Assembly (NCBI RefSeq): GCF_003696285.1
Contig: NZ_RFFL01000004.1
Location: 124,001-188,000, forward strand
Origin: Stutzerimonas nitrititolerans
GTDB lineage: Bacteria; Pseudomonadota; Gammaproteobacteria; Pseudomonadales; Pseudomonadaceae
Direction of reading: 5' to 3'
Length of the DNA: 64,000 bases
Shown: positions 1-7,491 of the stretch, piece by piece
How the letters are laid out: each line of letters begins with the position of its first letter
Position numbering within the stretch: the first letter of the stretch is position 1
The notes under the pieces: generated by a model
What the model was told of the DNA's origin: nothing
The model's database searches: none
The model's input: the letters and a program-made list of their open reading frames with translations, nothing else
Made by a program: the position numbers and the translations under genes

Positions 1-200
1 GTGACGATGCCAATATCCAGCAGAAGGCCGGCAGCTATACCTTGGTCAATGCCGCACTGGCCTATGAATACAGGCAGTTCAACACCAAACTACGGATCAA
101 CAACCTGACCGGCAAGCGCTACGATGCCTTCGCCACCGCCGCCAGCCGCTATCCTGCTCCCGAGGAGGAGGTACAACTGAGCGTCGGTTACCGATTCTGA
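1..200 (+). CDS. TonB-dependent receptor, BtuB-like, C-terminal end (partial)
   Basis: The window opens inside this gene; 65 codons and the stop are visible (reading frame begins at base 3). The fragment has the alternating polar/hydrophobic pattern of the last outer-membrane beta strands, the phrase INNLTGKRYD typical of the final strands of TonB receptors, and a terminal Phe (VGYRF) as used for outer-membrane barrel assembly. The downstream genes encode a periplasmic binding protein, permease and ATPase of the BtuFCD/FecBCD type, so the receptor most likely imports cobalamin or a related corrinoid across the outer membrane. Its substrate cannot be read from this fragment, and any cobalamin riboswitch would lie upstream of the window. 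Confidence 0.8.
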   Translation, partial: DDANIQQKAGSYTLVNAALAYEYRQFNTKLRINNLTGKRYDAFATAASRYPAPEEEVQLSVGYRF

Positions 201-304
201 ATGCTCTTGCCGAGGCGCCACGGACTGCCGTGGCGCCCAAGCGGAAGAAGCAGGATCGGGCACCCAATGATCGTCTCTCTGCCTGCTGAAACTCACCGAA
301 GTAC

Positions 305-1087
305 GTGCCTCTCATGCGCCACCACCCCGTTCGCCTTCTGCTGCCCCTGCTTCTGCTGCTGCCGTGGATGGCCTCAGCCGCTCCCCAACGCATCCTCTCC
401 CTCGGCCTGTGCGCGGACTGGCTGATCGCCCATCATGCGGACCGGGACAATGTCGTGGCCCTGTCGCAGCTGCAACGCCGTTACCCCATCGACTGGATCG
501 GCCCCGAGTGGCCCGTGCACGATGGCAGTCTGGAGCAGATCGTCGCCCTGCGTCCCGACCAGGTGTTGTCCGGCCAGTATTCGGCGACACAGATTCGTCA
601 GCGCCTGGAGACCCTGGGCGTACACGTCGAGGTGCTGCCGCTGCCGCGCACCCTGCAACAGGTGGTGGAGTACGAAAAACAGTTCCTGCACGCCCTGCAA
701 CTACCGGAAACGCTCGCCAGCACCGTGCCCGCCCCGATGCCCCGACCGGCCAGGCCGCAGCGCCTGCTGCTGCTCGGCGCCAACGCCATCGGCACCGGAC
801 AGGGCACGCTGGAACATGAAATTCTCGAGCACGCCGGCTGGACCAACTACCTGACCGAGCCCGGTTACCAGCGCTTGGACCTGGAGCGGATCGCCAGTGA
901 CCCACCGGATGCGATTCTATGGGCCGCGCCCAAGCATCGCGCGCGCGCCAACCAATTCGCCGAGCACCCGGCGCTGGCCAGGGCCGTACCGGCCGAGCGC
1001 TGGCTGACCAGCGAATTCTGGCGCTGGCAATGTCCGGGACCATGGACCTGGGAACTGATAGGACAATTGCACCAATGGCTCGATTGA
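305..1087 (+). CDS. Cobalamin/corrinoid ABC transporter periplasmic binding protein (BtuF-like)
   Basis: Predicted periplasmic substrate-binding protein of 260 residues that would hand a cobalamin-type ligand to the adjacent permease. Residues 1-25 form a signal peptide with a long Leu-rich core ending ASAA, followed by PQRILSLGLCADWL, the usual start of class III (BtuF/FhuD/FecB) binding domains. LDLERIASDPPDAILWA near residue 195 fits the second lobe of the fold. It lies about 100 bases after the receptor gene, and its end overlaps the likely permease start by 13 bases, indicating one operon with translational coupling. An alternative start is the Met at base 314. The family also carries haem and ferric siderophores, so the ligand is inferred from the receptor and general gene order. 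Confidence 0.8.
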   Translation: MPLMRHHPVRLLLPLLLLLPWMASAAPQRILSLGLCADWLIAHHADRDNVVALSQLQRRYPIDWIGPEWPVHDGSLEQIVALRPDQVLSGQYSATQIRQRLETLGVHVEVLPLPRTLQQVVEYEKQFLHALQLPETLASTVPAPMPRPARPQRLLLLGANAIGTGQGTLEHEILEHAGWTNYLTEPGYQRLDLERIASDPPDAILWAAPKHRARANQFAEHPALARAVPAERWLTSEFWRWQCPGPWTWELIGQLHQWLD

Positions 1088-2061
1088 TCACGCCATTGCT
1101 CGGTGGCTTGCTGCTGATCGCCGCCCTGCTCTCGCTGAGCCTGGGCTCGACGTCGGTCAACACGGCTGGCGGGCTGCTCGACTGGCTGCGCGGAGCGGAC
1201 ACGCTCGAGGCCATCGTGATCGGCGATATCCGCCTGCCGCGCACCCTGCTGGCCATCTGCGTCGGCGCGGCGCTGGGCCTCTCCGGCGCCGCGTTGCAGG
1301 GGCTGCTGCGCAATCCGCTGGCCGACCCCGGTCTGATCGGCGCCAGCCAGGGCGCGGCGCTCGGCGCGGCGGCGGTGTTCTACTTCGGCCTGCTGTCCTT
1401 CGCCGGCGAGATGGCGCCGGCGCTGGCCGGGCTGCTCGGCGCCGGCATCGCCCTGGTCCTGATGCTGGCCCTGGCCGGCTCCTCGCGGCCTTCGATGGTG
1501 ATCATGGCGGGGCTGGCGATTTCCACCATCAGCGGCGCCGCGCTGGCGATGGTGCTCAACTTCGCGCCCAATCCCTTCGCCATGCAGGAACTGGTGTTCT
1601 GGTTGCTGGGCTCGGTGTCCGAGCGCGGGCTGGATCACCTGCGCATCCTGCTGCCGGCCCTGCTGATCGGCGGCGTCCTGATTCTGCGTCAACGTCCGCT
1701 GCTGTACGGCCTGAGCCTCGGCGAACGCACCGCGCAGAGCCTGGGGCTGAACGTCAAACGCGGCAGCCGGCTGATCGTCCTCGGCGCGGCGGTGCTGGTC
1801 GGCTCGGCGGTGGCGGTGGCCGGTGCGATCGGCTTCGTCGGGCTGATCGTGCCGCACCTGGTTCGCCCGCTGGTCAATCACCGTCCCGATCGTCTGTTGA
1901 TCCCTTCGATGCTGGCCGGCGCCACGCTGGTGCTCTGCGCCGACCTGGTGGTTCGGCTGCTGCCGCCAGGGCGCGAACTCAAACTGGGGGTGCTCACTTC
2001 GCTGATCGGGGCGCCACTGTTCATCTGGCTGGTCTGGCGGGAGCGGCAGAAATGGAGCTGA
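1075..2061 (+). CDS. FecCD-family ABC transporter permease (BtuC-like)
   Basis: Inner-membrane permease of 328 residues in the BtuC/FecCD family. It has about nine to ten hydrophobic segments and the family signatures RLPRTLLAICVGAALGLSGAALQ near residue 45 (only part cited as motif: RLPRTLLA, LGLSGAALQG), LADPGLIGAS, and GFVGLIVPHLVRP near residue 250, the region that contacts the ATPase. I chose the ATG at 1075 (MARLITPLLGG) because it immediately precedes the first membrane segment; an in-frame ATG at 1033 is possible but would lie deep in the preceding gene. The 3' end overlaps the ATPase gene by 10 bases. It forms the membrane channel of the btu-type importer. Confidence 0.85.
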   Translation: MARLITPLLGGLLLIAALLSLSLGSTSVNTAGGLLDWLRGADTLEAIVIGDIRLPRTLLAICVGAALGLSGAALQGLLRNPLADPGLIGASQGAALGAAAVFYFGLLSFAGEMAPALAGLLGAGIALVLMLALAGSSRPSMVIMAGLAISTISGAALAMVLNFAPNPFAMQELVFWLLGSVSERGLDHLRILLPALLIGGVLILRQRPLLYGLSLGERTAQSLGLNVKRGSRLIVLGAAVLVGSAVAVAGAIGFVGLIVPHLVRPLVNHRPDRLLIPSMLAGATLVLCADLVVRLLPPGRELKLGVLTSLIGAPLFIWLVWRERQKWS

Positions 2062-2780
2062 TCCGTGCCCAGGATCTGAGCGTGGACGAGCGCCTGCAGG
2101 GCGTCGATCTGTCCCTGGCGGCCGGCGAAGTGCTGGGCATCATCGGCCCCAACGGCTCGGGGAAATCCACCCTGCTCAACTGCCTGGCCGGCGTGCAACG
2201 GTATCGCGGCCAGGTGCTTATCGGCGGCCAGCACAGCCAACGCTTGAGCGCCAATGAACGGGCGCGCCAGGTGGCGCTGCTGCCTCAGGCCAGTCAGAGC
2301 GCCTGGGCCCTGAACGTGGCGAACATCGTTACCCTTGGCCGCCTGCCCTGGGGCGACGAGGATGCGGACAAGATTCACCACGCCATGCACCAGGCCGGCG
2401 TCTGGCAGTGGCATGACCGGCGTATCGACCAGCTCTCCGGCGGCGAGCAGACGCGCGTCTGGCTGGCACGCGTGCTGGCCGGCGAGCCTCGGGTGCTGAT
2501 CGCCGACGAGCCGGTGGCCAGCCTCGACCTGTACTACCAGCGGCATATTCTCGAACTGCTCAGGACCTACGCCGGCGAAGGGCGCGGCGTGCTGGTGTCG
2601 ATCCACGATCTGGCCCTGGCCACGCGCTATTGCGACCGCCTGTGCCTGATGCATCAGGGCCGTCTTTATCGAAGCGGCACGCCGCAAGAGGTGCTGACGC
2701 CGGAACACCTGGCCGAGGTGTTCCAGGTCGAGGTGCATGTGGATTTCAGCGTGCAGCCGCCCATCATCCAGCCGCGATAA
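2052..2780 (+). CDS. ABC transporter ATP-binding protein (BtuD-like)
   Basis: Cytoplasmic ATPase of 242 residues powering the adjacent permease. Walker A is GPNGSGKST at residues 32-40, the ABC signature LSGGEQ at 128-133, Walker B LIADEP with Asp152-Glu153, and an H-loop in SIHDLALATRYCD. The closing HLAEVFQVEV is typical of the BtuD/FhuC/HmuV subgroup. The start overlaps the permease end, so the two are translationally coupled. Nothing on the plus strand follows for several kilobases and a long inverted repeat comes 30 bases after the stop, so this is the likely end of the operon. Confidence 0.88.
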   Translation: MELIRAQDLSVDERLQGVDLSLAAGEVLGIIGPNGSGKSTLLNCLAGVQRYRGQVLIGGQHSQRLSANERARQVALLPQASQSAWALNVANIVTLGRLPWGDEDADKIHHAMHQAGVWQWHDRRIDQLSGGEQTRVWLARVLAGEPRVLIADEPVASLDLYYQRHILELLRTYAGEGRGVLVSIHDLALATRYCDRLCLMHQGRLYRSGTPQEVLTPEHLAEVFQVEVHVDFSVQPPIIQPR

Positions 2781-2810
2781 ATCACAGCCAAACGCAGCCA
2801 CACCGTAGCC

Positions 2811-2869
2811 GTAGGGCCGAACTGGTTCGGCCGACAACCTCACCAACGGCCGAACCAGTTCGGCCCTAC
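2811..2869. repeat. Perfect 23-bp inverted repeat (GTAGGGCCGAA family), possible terminator
   Basis: GTAGGGCCGAACTGGTTCGG... at 2811-2833 is matched exactly by its reverse complement at 2847-2869, with a 13-base spacer. It lies between the convergent BtuD-like gene and a minus-strand membrane-protein gene. Related GTAGGGCCGAA palindromes recur at 38187-38261, so it is a dispersed pseudomonad repeat. It lacks a T-run but could stall RNA polymerase from both sides. Confidence 0.75.
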
Positions 2870-2924
2870 AAGCTGTGCATTACCGCGAACAGCCAACATG
2901 CCCAGCAGCCGCAGCACGCGAAGT

Positions 2925-3329
2925 TCAGAGCACCTGGCGCGGAATGCGGTACAGGAAGAAGGTCATCAGGCTGCCGAAGACCAGCAGCAGACAAGCCACA
3001 CCGCCCAGGCCCGACAGCGAGCCCAGCGCCGCCAGCCAGGCCGGCAGCGCGGCCCAGTACAGGCCCAGCACCTGGGCCTTCTGCAAGGCGGCCCAGCGCT
3101 CACGCTCGCCGGCCTGGTCTCGTTCCTCTAGCGCGAAGAGCGCACGCTTGAACGACGAAAAGGCCTTGAGGCTCGGGAACAGGGCGAACAGGCCCGTGAT
3201 GAAGATCGCCATGGGCGGCAGGCCGAGGTTGAAGTCGATGGGCCCCAGCAGCAGCCAGGGCAGCAGGCACAGCGCCAGCCAGAACCACCACAACCGATTC
3301 AGTCGAGTCCTTTCTTCGGTACGCTTCAT
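2925..3329 (-). CDS. Small inner-membrane protein of unknown function
   Basis: 134-residue protein I do not assign to a function. It has four likely membrane segments arranged as two pairs (about residues 13-30, 38-52, 88-105 and 108-126) separated by a charged, helix-prone stretch rich in Glu/Arg ([19 protein letters not shown]). Its ATG overlaps the TGA of ribA (ATGA), so it is co-translated with that gene. The link to riboflavin synthesis is only positional; similar small membrane proteins follow ribA in other pseudomonads. Confidence 0.7.
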   Translation of the reverse strand: MKRTEERTRLNRLWWFWLALCLLPWLLLGPIDFNLGLPPMAIFITGLFALFPSLKAFSSFKRALFALEERDQAGERERWAALQKAQVLGLYWAALPAWLAALGSLSGLGGVACLLLVFGSLMTFFLYRIPRQVL

Positions 3330-3943
3330 GATTGCTCGGCTTCACCCTGATGGATTTCGCCGAGCAGGTGACCCAGCTTGCCGGCCTTGGTAGCCAGGTA
3401 CTTGCGATTGTGCGGGTTATGGGCGATCTGCAGCGGCTTGCGCTCGGCGATACGAATGCCGAAACCCTGCAGCGCCTTGACCTTGCGCGGATTGTTGGTC
3501 ATCAGCTTGATTTCGGAGATGCCCAGGTGTTCCAGCATCGGCAGGCAGATCGCGTAGTCACGCATGTCCGGGGCGAAACCCAGGCGCTCGTTGGCTTCGA
3601 CGGTATCGGCGCCCTGGTCCTGCAGCTCGTAGGCGCGAATCTTGTTCAGCAGACCGATACCGCGACCTTCCTGGCGCAGATAGAGCAGCGCACCACGCCC
3701 CTCGTCGGCAATGGCCTTCAGCGCGGCTTCCAGCTGGAAGCCGCAATCACAACGCAGGCTGAACAGCGCATCGCCGGTCAGGCACTCCGAATGCAAGCGA
3801 CCCAGCACGGGCCGGCCATCGGCGACATCGCCCATCGTCAGTACGACATGCTCCTTGCCGGTGTCCTGGTCGAGAAAACCATGCATGGTGAACACACCGA
3901 ACGGCGTCGGCAATTGGGAAGCGGCGACGAACACGACAGACAC
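3326..3943 (-). CDS. ribA: GTP cyclohydrolase II
   Basis: Catalyses the first committed step of riboflavin synthesis, opening GTP to the diaminopyrimidine phosphate with release of formate and pyrophosphate. The 205 residues match the stand-alone RibA length. The zinc ligands are present as Cys54, Cys65 and Cys67 (LHSECLTGD and RCDCGF), and the catalytic segment [16 protein letters not shown] and the GTP-contacting MTNNPRK follow. It sits apart from the other rib genes, separated by the aspartic-protease and pgpA-thiL-nusB genes. The separate RibBA-type protein at 7492-8580 lacks these cysteines, so this gene should carry all the cyclohydrolase activity. Confidence 0.95.
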   Translation of the reverse strand: MSVVFVAASQLPTPFGVFTMHGFLDQDTGKEHVVLTMGDVADGRPVLGRLHSECLTGDALFSLRCDCGFQLEAALKAIADEGRGALLYLRQEGRGIGLLNKIRAYELQDQGADTVEANERLGFAPDMRDYAICLPMLEHLGISEIKLMTNNPRKVKALQGFGIRIAERKPLQIAHNPHNRKYLATKAGKLGHLLGEIHQGEAEQS

Positions 3944-4015
3944 CGGAGGAACTCCAGAAGCGGAAAAGCGGACATTGTAACAGCAGCACCATTGCTCTGG
4001 TGGATGCTTTGGTTT

Positions 4016-4046
4016 GGAGGCTGGAGGCTGGAGGCTGGAGGCTGGA
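4016..4046. repeat. Short tandem repeat of GGAGGCT
   Basis: Four full copies of the 7-base unit GGAGGCT plus GGA lie in the 190-base gap upstream of ribA. On the ribA sense strand this reads as AGCCTCC repeats in the 5' leader region. Being anti-Shine-Dalgarno-complementary in one orientation, it may affect mRNA structure; the copy number is likely to vary between strains. Confidence 0.85.
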
Positions 4047-4133
4047 CAGTATCTGACCTAACGCCAACCCCCCGTCAAGCTTGTTCGTCCAGCTTTCCCA
4101 GCCTCCAGCGCCCTTATCGGCTTTTCGTCATTT

Positions 4134-4781
4134 TCAGATCTTCGACTCGAGCCTCAGCACACCCTGGTCCTCGCGCCAGCTGACGCGCCCAAGGAAACTC
4201 ATGCCCAGCAGCGCCTCGGTGGGCGACGCACCTTCCACCACCACCGCCTCCACACCCATCACGTCGATGGCGCCGACCTTGACGCTGTTGAGGTGCACCT
4301 TCCAGGCCTTTGCCGTGCCGCTGGCGGTGCCGACCACGATCTGCCTGCCGTCGACGCGATAATCGATGCCCAGGCGGCGCGCCTGGTTTTCGTTAATGGC
4401 CACCGAGGTGGCACCGGTGTCGACAAGGAACTGCACCGACTGGCCGTTGATCGAGCCGGCGATCCAGTAGTGACCGCCCTGCCCCTTGGCGATGCTCAGC
4501 TGCTTGCGCTCGGGCTCGGCAAAACCCGAGCTGAGCTCACGGCTGAGACCGTAGCTACGCTCGATACCTTCGACCCGCAGCACGGCGCCCCTTGAGTCGG
4601 CGCTGACCACCACGACACCACCCGGCCCAGTCTGCCCCACCCGCACCAGTTTGCGCTGGCCGTCGACATTCAGCACCGCGGCACCGGGAAATAAACCCAC
4701 CACCTGCACTCGTGGCGCGGCGGTAGTGGTGGCGGCGATCAGCGACAGCGTGGCGGTCAGCAGCAGGGCGAGAAAACGCAT
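4134..4781 (-). CDS. Retropepsin-like (clan AA) aspartic protease, exported
   Basis: 215-residue protein of the TIGR02281-type clan AA aspartyl protease family found in proteobacteria. Residues 1-22 form a signal peptide (LLLTATLSLIAATTTAA). The catalytic motif VDTGATSVAINE has its Asp at about residue 121, preceded by the strand VQFLVDTGA, and LLGMSFLGRVSW near residue 195 is the second conserved element of the fold. One active Asp per chain means it should act as a dimer. I preferred this Met over one 12 codons upstream because it directly begins the signal peptide. Its substrate is unknown. It lies alone between ribA and pgpA on the same strand. Confidence 0.85.
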   Translation of the reverse strand: MRFLALLLTATLSLIAATTTAAPRVQVVGLFPGAAVLNVDGQRKLVRVGQTGPGGVVVVSADSRGAVLRVEGIERSYGLSRELSSGFAEPERKQLSIAKGQGGHYWIAGSINGQSVQFLVDTGATSVAINENQARRLGIDYRVDGRQIVVGTASGTAKAWKVHLNSVKVGAIDVMGVEAVVVEGASPTEALLGMSFLGRVSWREDQGVLRLESKI

Positions 4782-4868
4782 CGGCGAAAATTCCTGGAGA
4801 ACCGGGCGGAACGGCATTCTTCCACGGGCCGTGCGCTGGTTACGGCGACCCGCCGCACAGTCCGAAGC

Positions 4869-5369
4869 TCAGCCGAACGTCAGCACGGCCAGATGCACCA
4901 GACCACAGGCGGCGAAGCCGGCGAGGATGTCGTCGAGCATGATGCCCAGGCCACCGGTCACATTGCGGTCGATCCAGCTGAGCGGCCAGGGCTTGACGAT
5001 ATCCAGCACGCGAAACACGACGAAGCCGAGCAGCAGCCAGTGCCATCCGGCGGGCACCAGCCAGAAGGTGATCCAGATACCGGCGAATTCGTCCCAGACG
5101 ATGCCTTCGTGGTCATGCACGCCCAGGTCCTGCGCGACCTTGCCGCACAGCCAGATGCCGAACAGCATGCTGGCGACGATCAGCAGCCCGTAGGCCCAGC
5201 CCGGCAGGGTCTGCCACAGCGGCACGAAGGCCAGCGCCAGCAACGAACCCCAGGTACCAGGCGCCTTCGGCAAGGTACCGGAGCCAAAACCGAAGGCCAG
5301 GTTGTGCCAGGGATTGCTCCATACCGACAGTGGCATCGCCTCGGTGGCGGGTTGCAGGGAATCAGTCAA
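4869..5369 (-). CDS. pgpA: Phosphatidylglycerophosphatase A
   Basis: Inner-membrane phosphatase of 166 residues that dephosphorylates phosphatidylglycerol phosphate to phosphatidylglycerol. Family hallmarks are present in order: GFGSGTLPKAPGTWGSL at about residues 28-44, the acidic segment HDHEGIVWDEFAGIW near residue 90, and FRVLDIVKPWP with WIDRNVTGGLGIMLDD near residue 130, the metal-binding loops. Four hydrophobic stretches fit the known topology. It is the last gene of the nusB-thiL-pgpA run, 41 bases after thiL, an order conserved across gammaproteobacteria. Confidence 0.94.
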   Translation of the reverse strand: MTDSLQPATEAMPLSVWSNPWHNLAFGFGSGTLPKAPGTWGSLLALAFVPLWQTLPGWAYGLLIVASMLFGIWLCGKVAQDLGVHDHEGIVWDEFAGIWITFWLVPAGWHWLLLGFVVFRVLDIVKPWPLSWIDRNVTGGLGIMLDDILAGFAACGLVHLAVLTFG

Positions 5370-5410
5370 GACGGCTGTCCTCTCCGGGCTGGCCGAGCGG
5401 CGAAGCGCGC

Positions 5411-6370
5411 TCAGGCATTGAAATGGTTGTAACCCTGGCGGTCGATGGGGACGTCCTTGCCGTCGGCATCCAGCAGCCGCACGCCCTCGCCCGCCTCGAT
5501 GCGGCCAATCACCCGAATCGGCCAGCCATCGGCCAGCAGACCCGGCAGTTCTTCCCTCGGCAAAGCGAAGGCCAGCACATAGTCGTCACCGCCCGCCAGG
5601 CCGCACTGCAAGGCCCTCTCCCGGCCCGCCCAGCGCACCAGGGCATCGGACAGCGGCACCCGCGCCTGCTCGATGGCGAGCCGCACGGAAGAGGCCGCGG
5701 CGATATGGCCGCAATCGGCCAGCAGGCCATCGGAAATGTCCAGTGCCGCCGTGGCCTTGCCACGCAAGGCCTGGCCCAACGCCAGTTGCGGCTGTGGCGA
5801 CCAGTAGCGGTCGAGCAGAGCCGAAGCTTCGGCGCTAGCGCCCTCGCGCTCCCCCAGCACCAGCGGCAGTGCGCCCGCCGCATCGCCAACCGTACCGCCG
5901 ACACAGAGCAGATCGCCCACGCGGGCGCCGCTGCGCAGCAATGCCTGGCCCGCCGGCACGCGACCGAATACGGTCAGGGTCATGCTCAGCGGGCCGCGTG
6001 TGGTGTCGCCGCCGATCAGGCGCATGTCGCACGCAGCGGCCATGATATCCAGCCCGCGGGCGAACGCCTCCAGCCAGCCGGGTTCGGCCAACGGCAGGGA
6101 CAAGGCAAGGGTAAAACCGATGGGCGTCGCTCCCATGGCCGCCAGGTCGCTGGTGGAAACCGCCAGCGCACGCTGGCCGAGCAGGCAGGGATCGCAGGGG
6201 TCGGGAAAATGCACACCGGCGACGAGGGTGTCGGTGGATATCACCAGTTGCTCGCCAGCGGGAACGGCGAGCAAGGCGCAATCGTCACCGATGCCCAACA
6301 CGACATCGCCGCCAGCCCTGGCGCAAGCGGCGGCGGCGAAGTAGTGACGGATCAGCTCGAACTCACCCAT
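5411..6370 (-). CDS. thiL: Thiamine-monophosphate kinase
   Basis: Phosphorylates thiamine monophosphate to the active cofactor thiamine diphosphate. The 319 residues have the PurM/SelD-like fold markers: MGEFELIRHYF at the start, GIGDDCALL near residue 25 (metal/ATP-binding Asp pair), STDTLVAGVHF near 45, GGDTTRGPLSMT near 120 and ALDISDGLLADCGHI near 207. It follows nusB with a 10-base gap and precedes pgpA, so it is part of the same transcript. The start Met heads the conserved MGEFELI and is unambiguous. Confidence 0.95.
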   Translation of the reverse strand: MGEFELIRHYFAAAACARAGGDVVLGIGDDCALLAVPAGEQLVISTDTLVAGVHFPDPCDPCLLGQRALAVSTSDLAAMGATPIGFTLALSLPLAEPGWLEAFARGLDIMAAACDMRLIGGDTTRGPLSMTLTVFGRVPAGQALLRSGARVGDLLCVGGTVGDAAGALPLVLGEREGASAEASALLDRYWSPQPQLALGQALRGKATAALDISDGLLADCGHIAAASSVRLAIEQARVPLSDALVRWAGRERALQCGLAGGDDYVLAFALPREELPGLLADGWPIRVIGRIEAGEGVRLLDADGKDVPIDRQGYNHFNA

Positions 6371-6380
6371 CGGGGCCGGA

Positions 6381-6863
6381 TCAGGGCTTGCGGGCGCGGA
6401 CTTCGGCGCTGCGCAGGCTGGGCGCCAGCTTGTCCAGCACGCCGTTGACGAACTTGTGCCCGTCGGTGGCGCCGAACACCTTGGCCAATTCGATGCCCTC
6501 GTTGATCACCACACGATAGGGCACGTCGATGCGCTGCATCAGCTCGTAGGTGGACAGGCGCAGAATGGCCAGCTCCACCGGGTCGAGCTCGTCCAGCGGG
6601 CGGTCGAGATGGGGCACGATGGCACCGTCGACTTCGCCCTTGGCGCGGGCGACGCCGGTCAGCAGTTCGTGGAAATAGGCACCATCGACACCCGAGAAAT
6701 CATTGTCGACGCGAAACTGCGCCTCGATCTCGTTCAGGTTCTGGCCCGCCATGTGCCACTGGTACAGCGCCTGCATCGCCAGGCTGCGCGCTACGCGGCG
6801 CGTGGCGATCTTGCCCTTGGCCTTGGGCTGGGGTTCCTGGCTGTCGTCGCGATTGAGGCTCAC
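6381..6863 (-). CDS. nusB: Transcription antitermination factor NusB
   Basis: All-helical RNA-binding protein of 160 residues that, with NusE, loads onto boxA of rRNA leaders to prevent termination. Recognisable parts are the basic start of the fold [17 protein letters not shown], the central [19 protein letters not shown], and the C-terminal [29 protein letters not shown] (cited in parts). The likely start is GTG at 6863-6861, which overlaps the TGA of ribH as GTGA; a longer reading through ribH in another frame is not credible. The N-terminal 20 residues are polar and lysine-rich. Coupling with ribH is the usual arrangement. Confidence 0.93.
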   Translation of the reverse strand: MSLNRDDSQEPQPKAKGKIATRRVARSLAMQALYQWHMAGQNLNEIEAQFRVDNDFSGVDGAYFHELLTGVARAKGEVDGAIVPHLDRPLDELDPVELAILRLSTYELMQRIDVPYRVVINEGIELAKVFGATDGHKFVNGVLDKLAPSLRSAEVRARKP

Positions 6864-7336
6864 TTGGCCTCCAGCTGCGCCAGCAGGCTTACCATTTCCA
6901 GTGCGGACAGTGCAGCCTCGGCACCCTTGTTGCCGGCCTTGGTGCCGGAACGCTCGATGGCCTGCTCGATGGAATCGACGGTCAGTACACCGAAGGCCAC
7001 CGGCACGCCAAACTCCATGGAGACCTGGGCCAGGCCCTTGGTGCATTCACCGGCGACGTATTCGAAGTGCGGAGTGCCGCCACGAATGACCGCACCCAGG
7101 GCGATGATGGCGTCGTACTCGCCCTGCTGGGCGACCTTCTGTGCAACCAGCGGAATCTCGAAGGCACCCGGCGCACGGATGATGATGATGTCGTCTTCGC
7201 TAACACCGTGGCGCACCAGCGCATCAACGGCGCCACTTACCAGGCTCTCGACGACGAAGCTGTTGAAGCGGCCCACTACCAGGGCGAATTTCCCTTGCGG
7301 GGCGATGAAGGTACCTTCGATGGTCTTCAGGGTCAT
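6860..7336 (-). CDS. ribH: 6,7-dimethyl-8-ribityllumazine synthase
   Basis: Condenses 3,4-dihydroxy-2-butanone 4-phosphate with the ribitylamino-pyrimidinedione to form lumazine, the direct precursor of riboflavin. The 158 residues match the family. [17 protein letters not shown] near residue 22, [16 protein letters not shown] near residue 53, [19 protein letters not shown] near 80 (catalytic His in PHFEYV) and [17 protein letters not shown] near 115 are all present. It lies downstream of ribBA across a 155-base gap that contains a dispersed hairpin repeat and upstream of nusB with an overlap. Confidence 0.96.
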   Translation of the reverse strand: MTLKTIEGTFIAPQGKFALVVGRFNSFVVESLVSGAVDALVRHGVSEDDIIIIRAPGAFEIPLVAQKVAQQGEYDAIIALGAVIRGGTPHFEYVAGECTKGLAQVSMEFGVPVAFGVLTVDSIEQAIERSGTKAGNKGAEAALSALEMVSLLAQLEAK

Positions 7337-7383
7337 GGAACAGGTCTCGTATACGTTAAAGAGCTTGGATAAGGTACTGCTGT

Positions 7384-7455
7384 TGTAGGAGCGAATTTAT
7401 TCGCGAATGGCTTGGCACCGTGCCGGCCCTTTTCGCGAATAAATTCGCTCCTACA
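7384..7455. repeat. Dispersed inverted repeat GTAGGAGCGAATTTATTCGCGAAT inside the rib operon
   Basis: TGTAGGAGCGAATTTATTCG at 7384 onward is mirrored by CGAATAAATTCGCTCCTACA ending at 7455. The GTAGGAGCGAA...TTCGCGAA unit is a common pseudomonad intergenic repeat, with a single-arm copy at 15881. Here it falls between ribBA and ribH, so the transcript of the rib operon would carry a long stem-loop with a T-poor tail. Confidence 0.85.
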
Positions 7456-7491
7456 GGGAATCTTGAGGGACCGCGCAGTAGCGCGGCAGTC

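Noticed and set aside
919..1074. Extended BtuC-like start at 919
   Set aside because: The extra 52 residues overlap the BtuF-like gene and are not conserved; the membrane domain begins at 1075.
4016..4046. Tandem GGAGGCT array as a possible CRISPR
   Set aside because: The 7-base units are contiguous with no spacers, and no cas gene is nearby.
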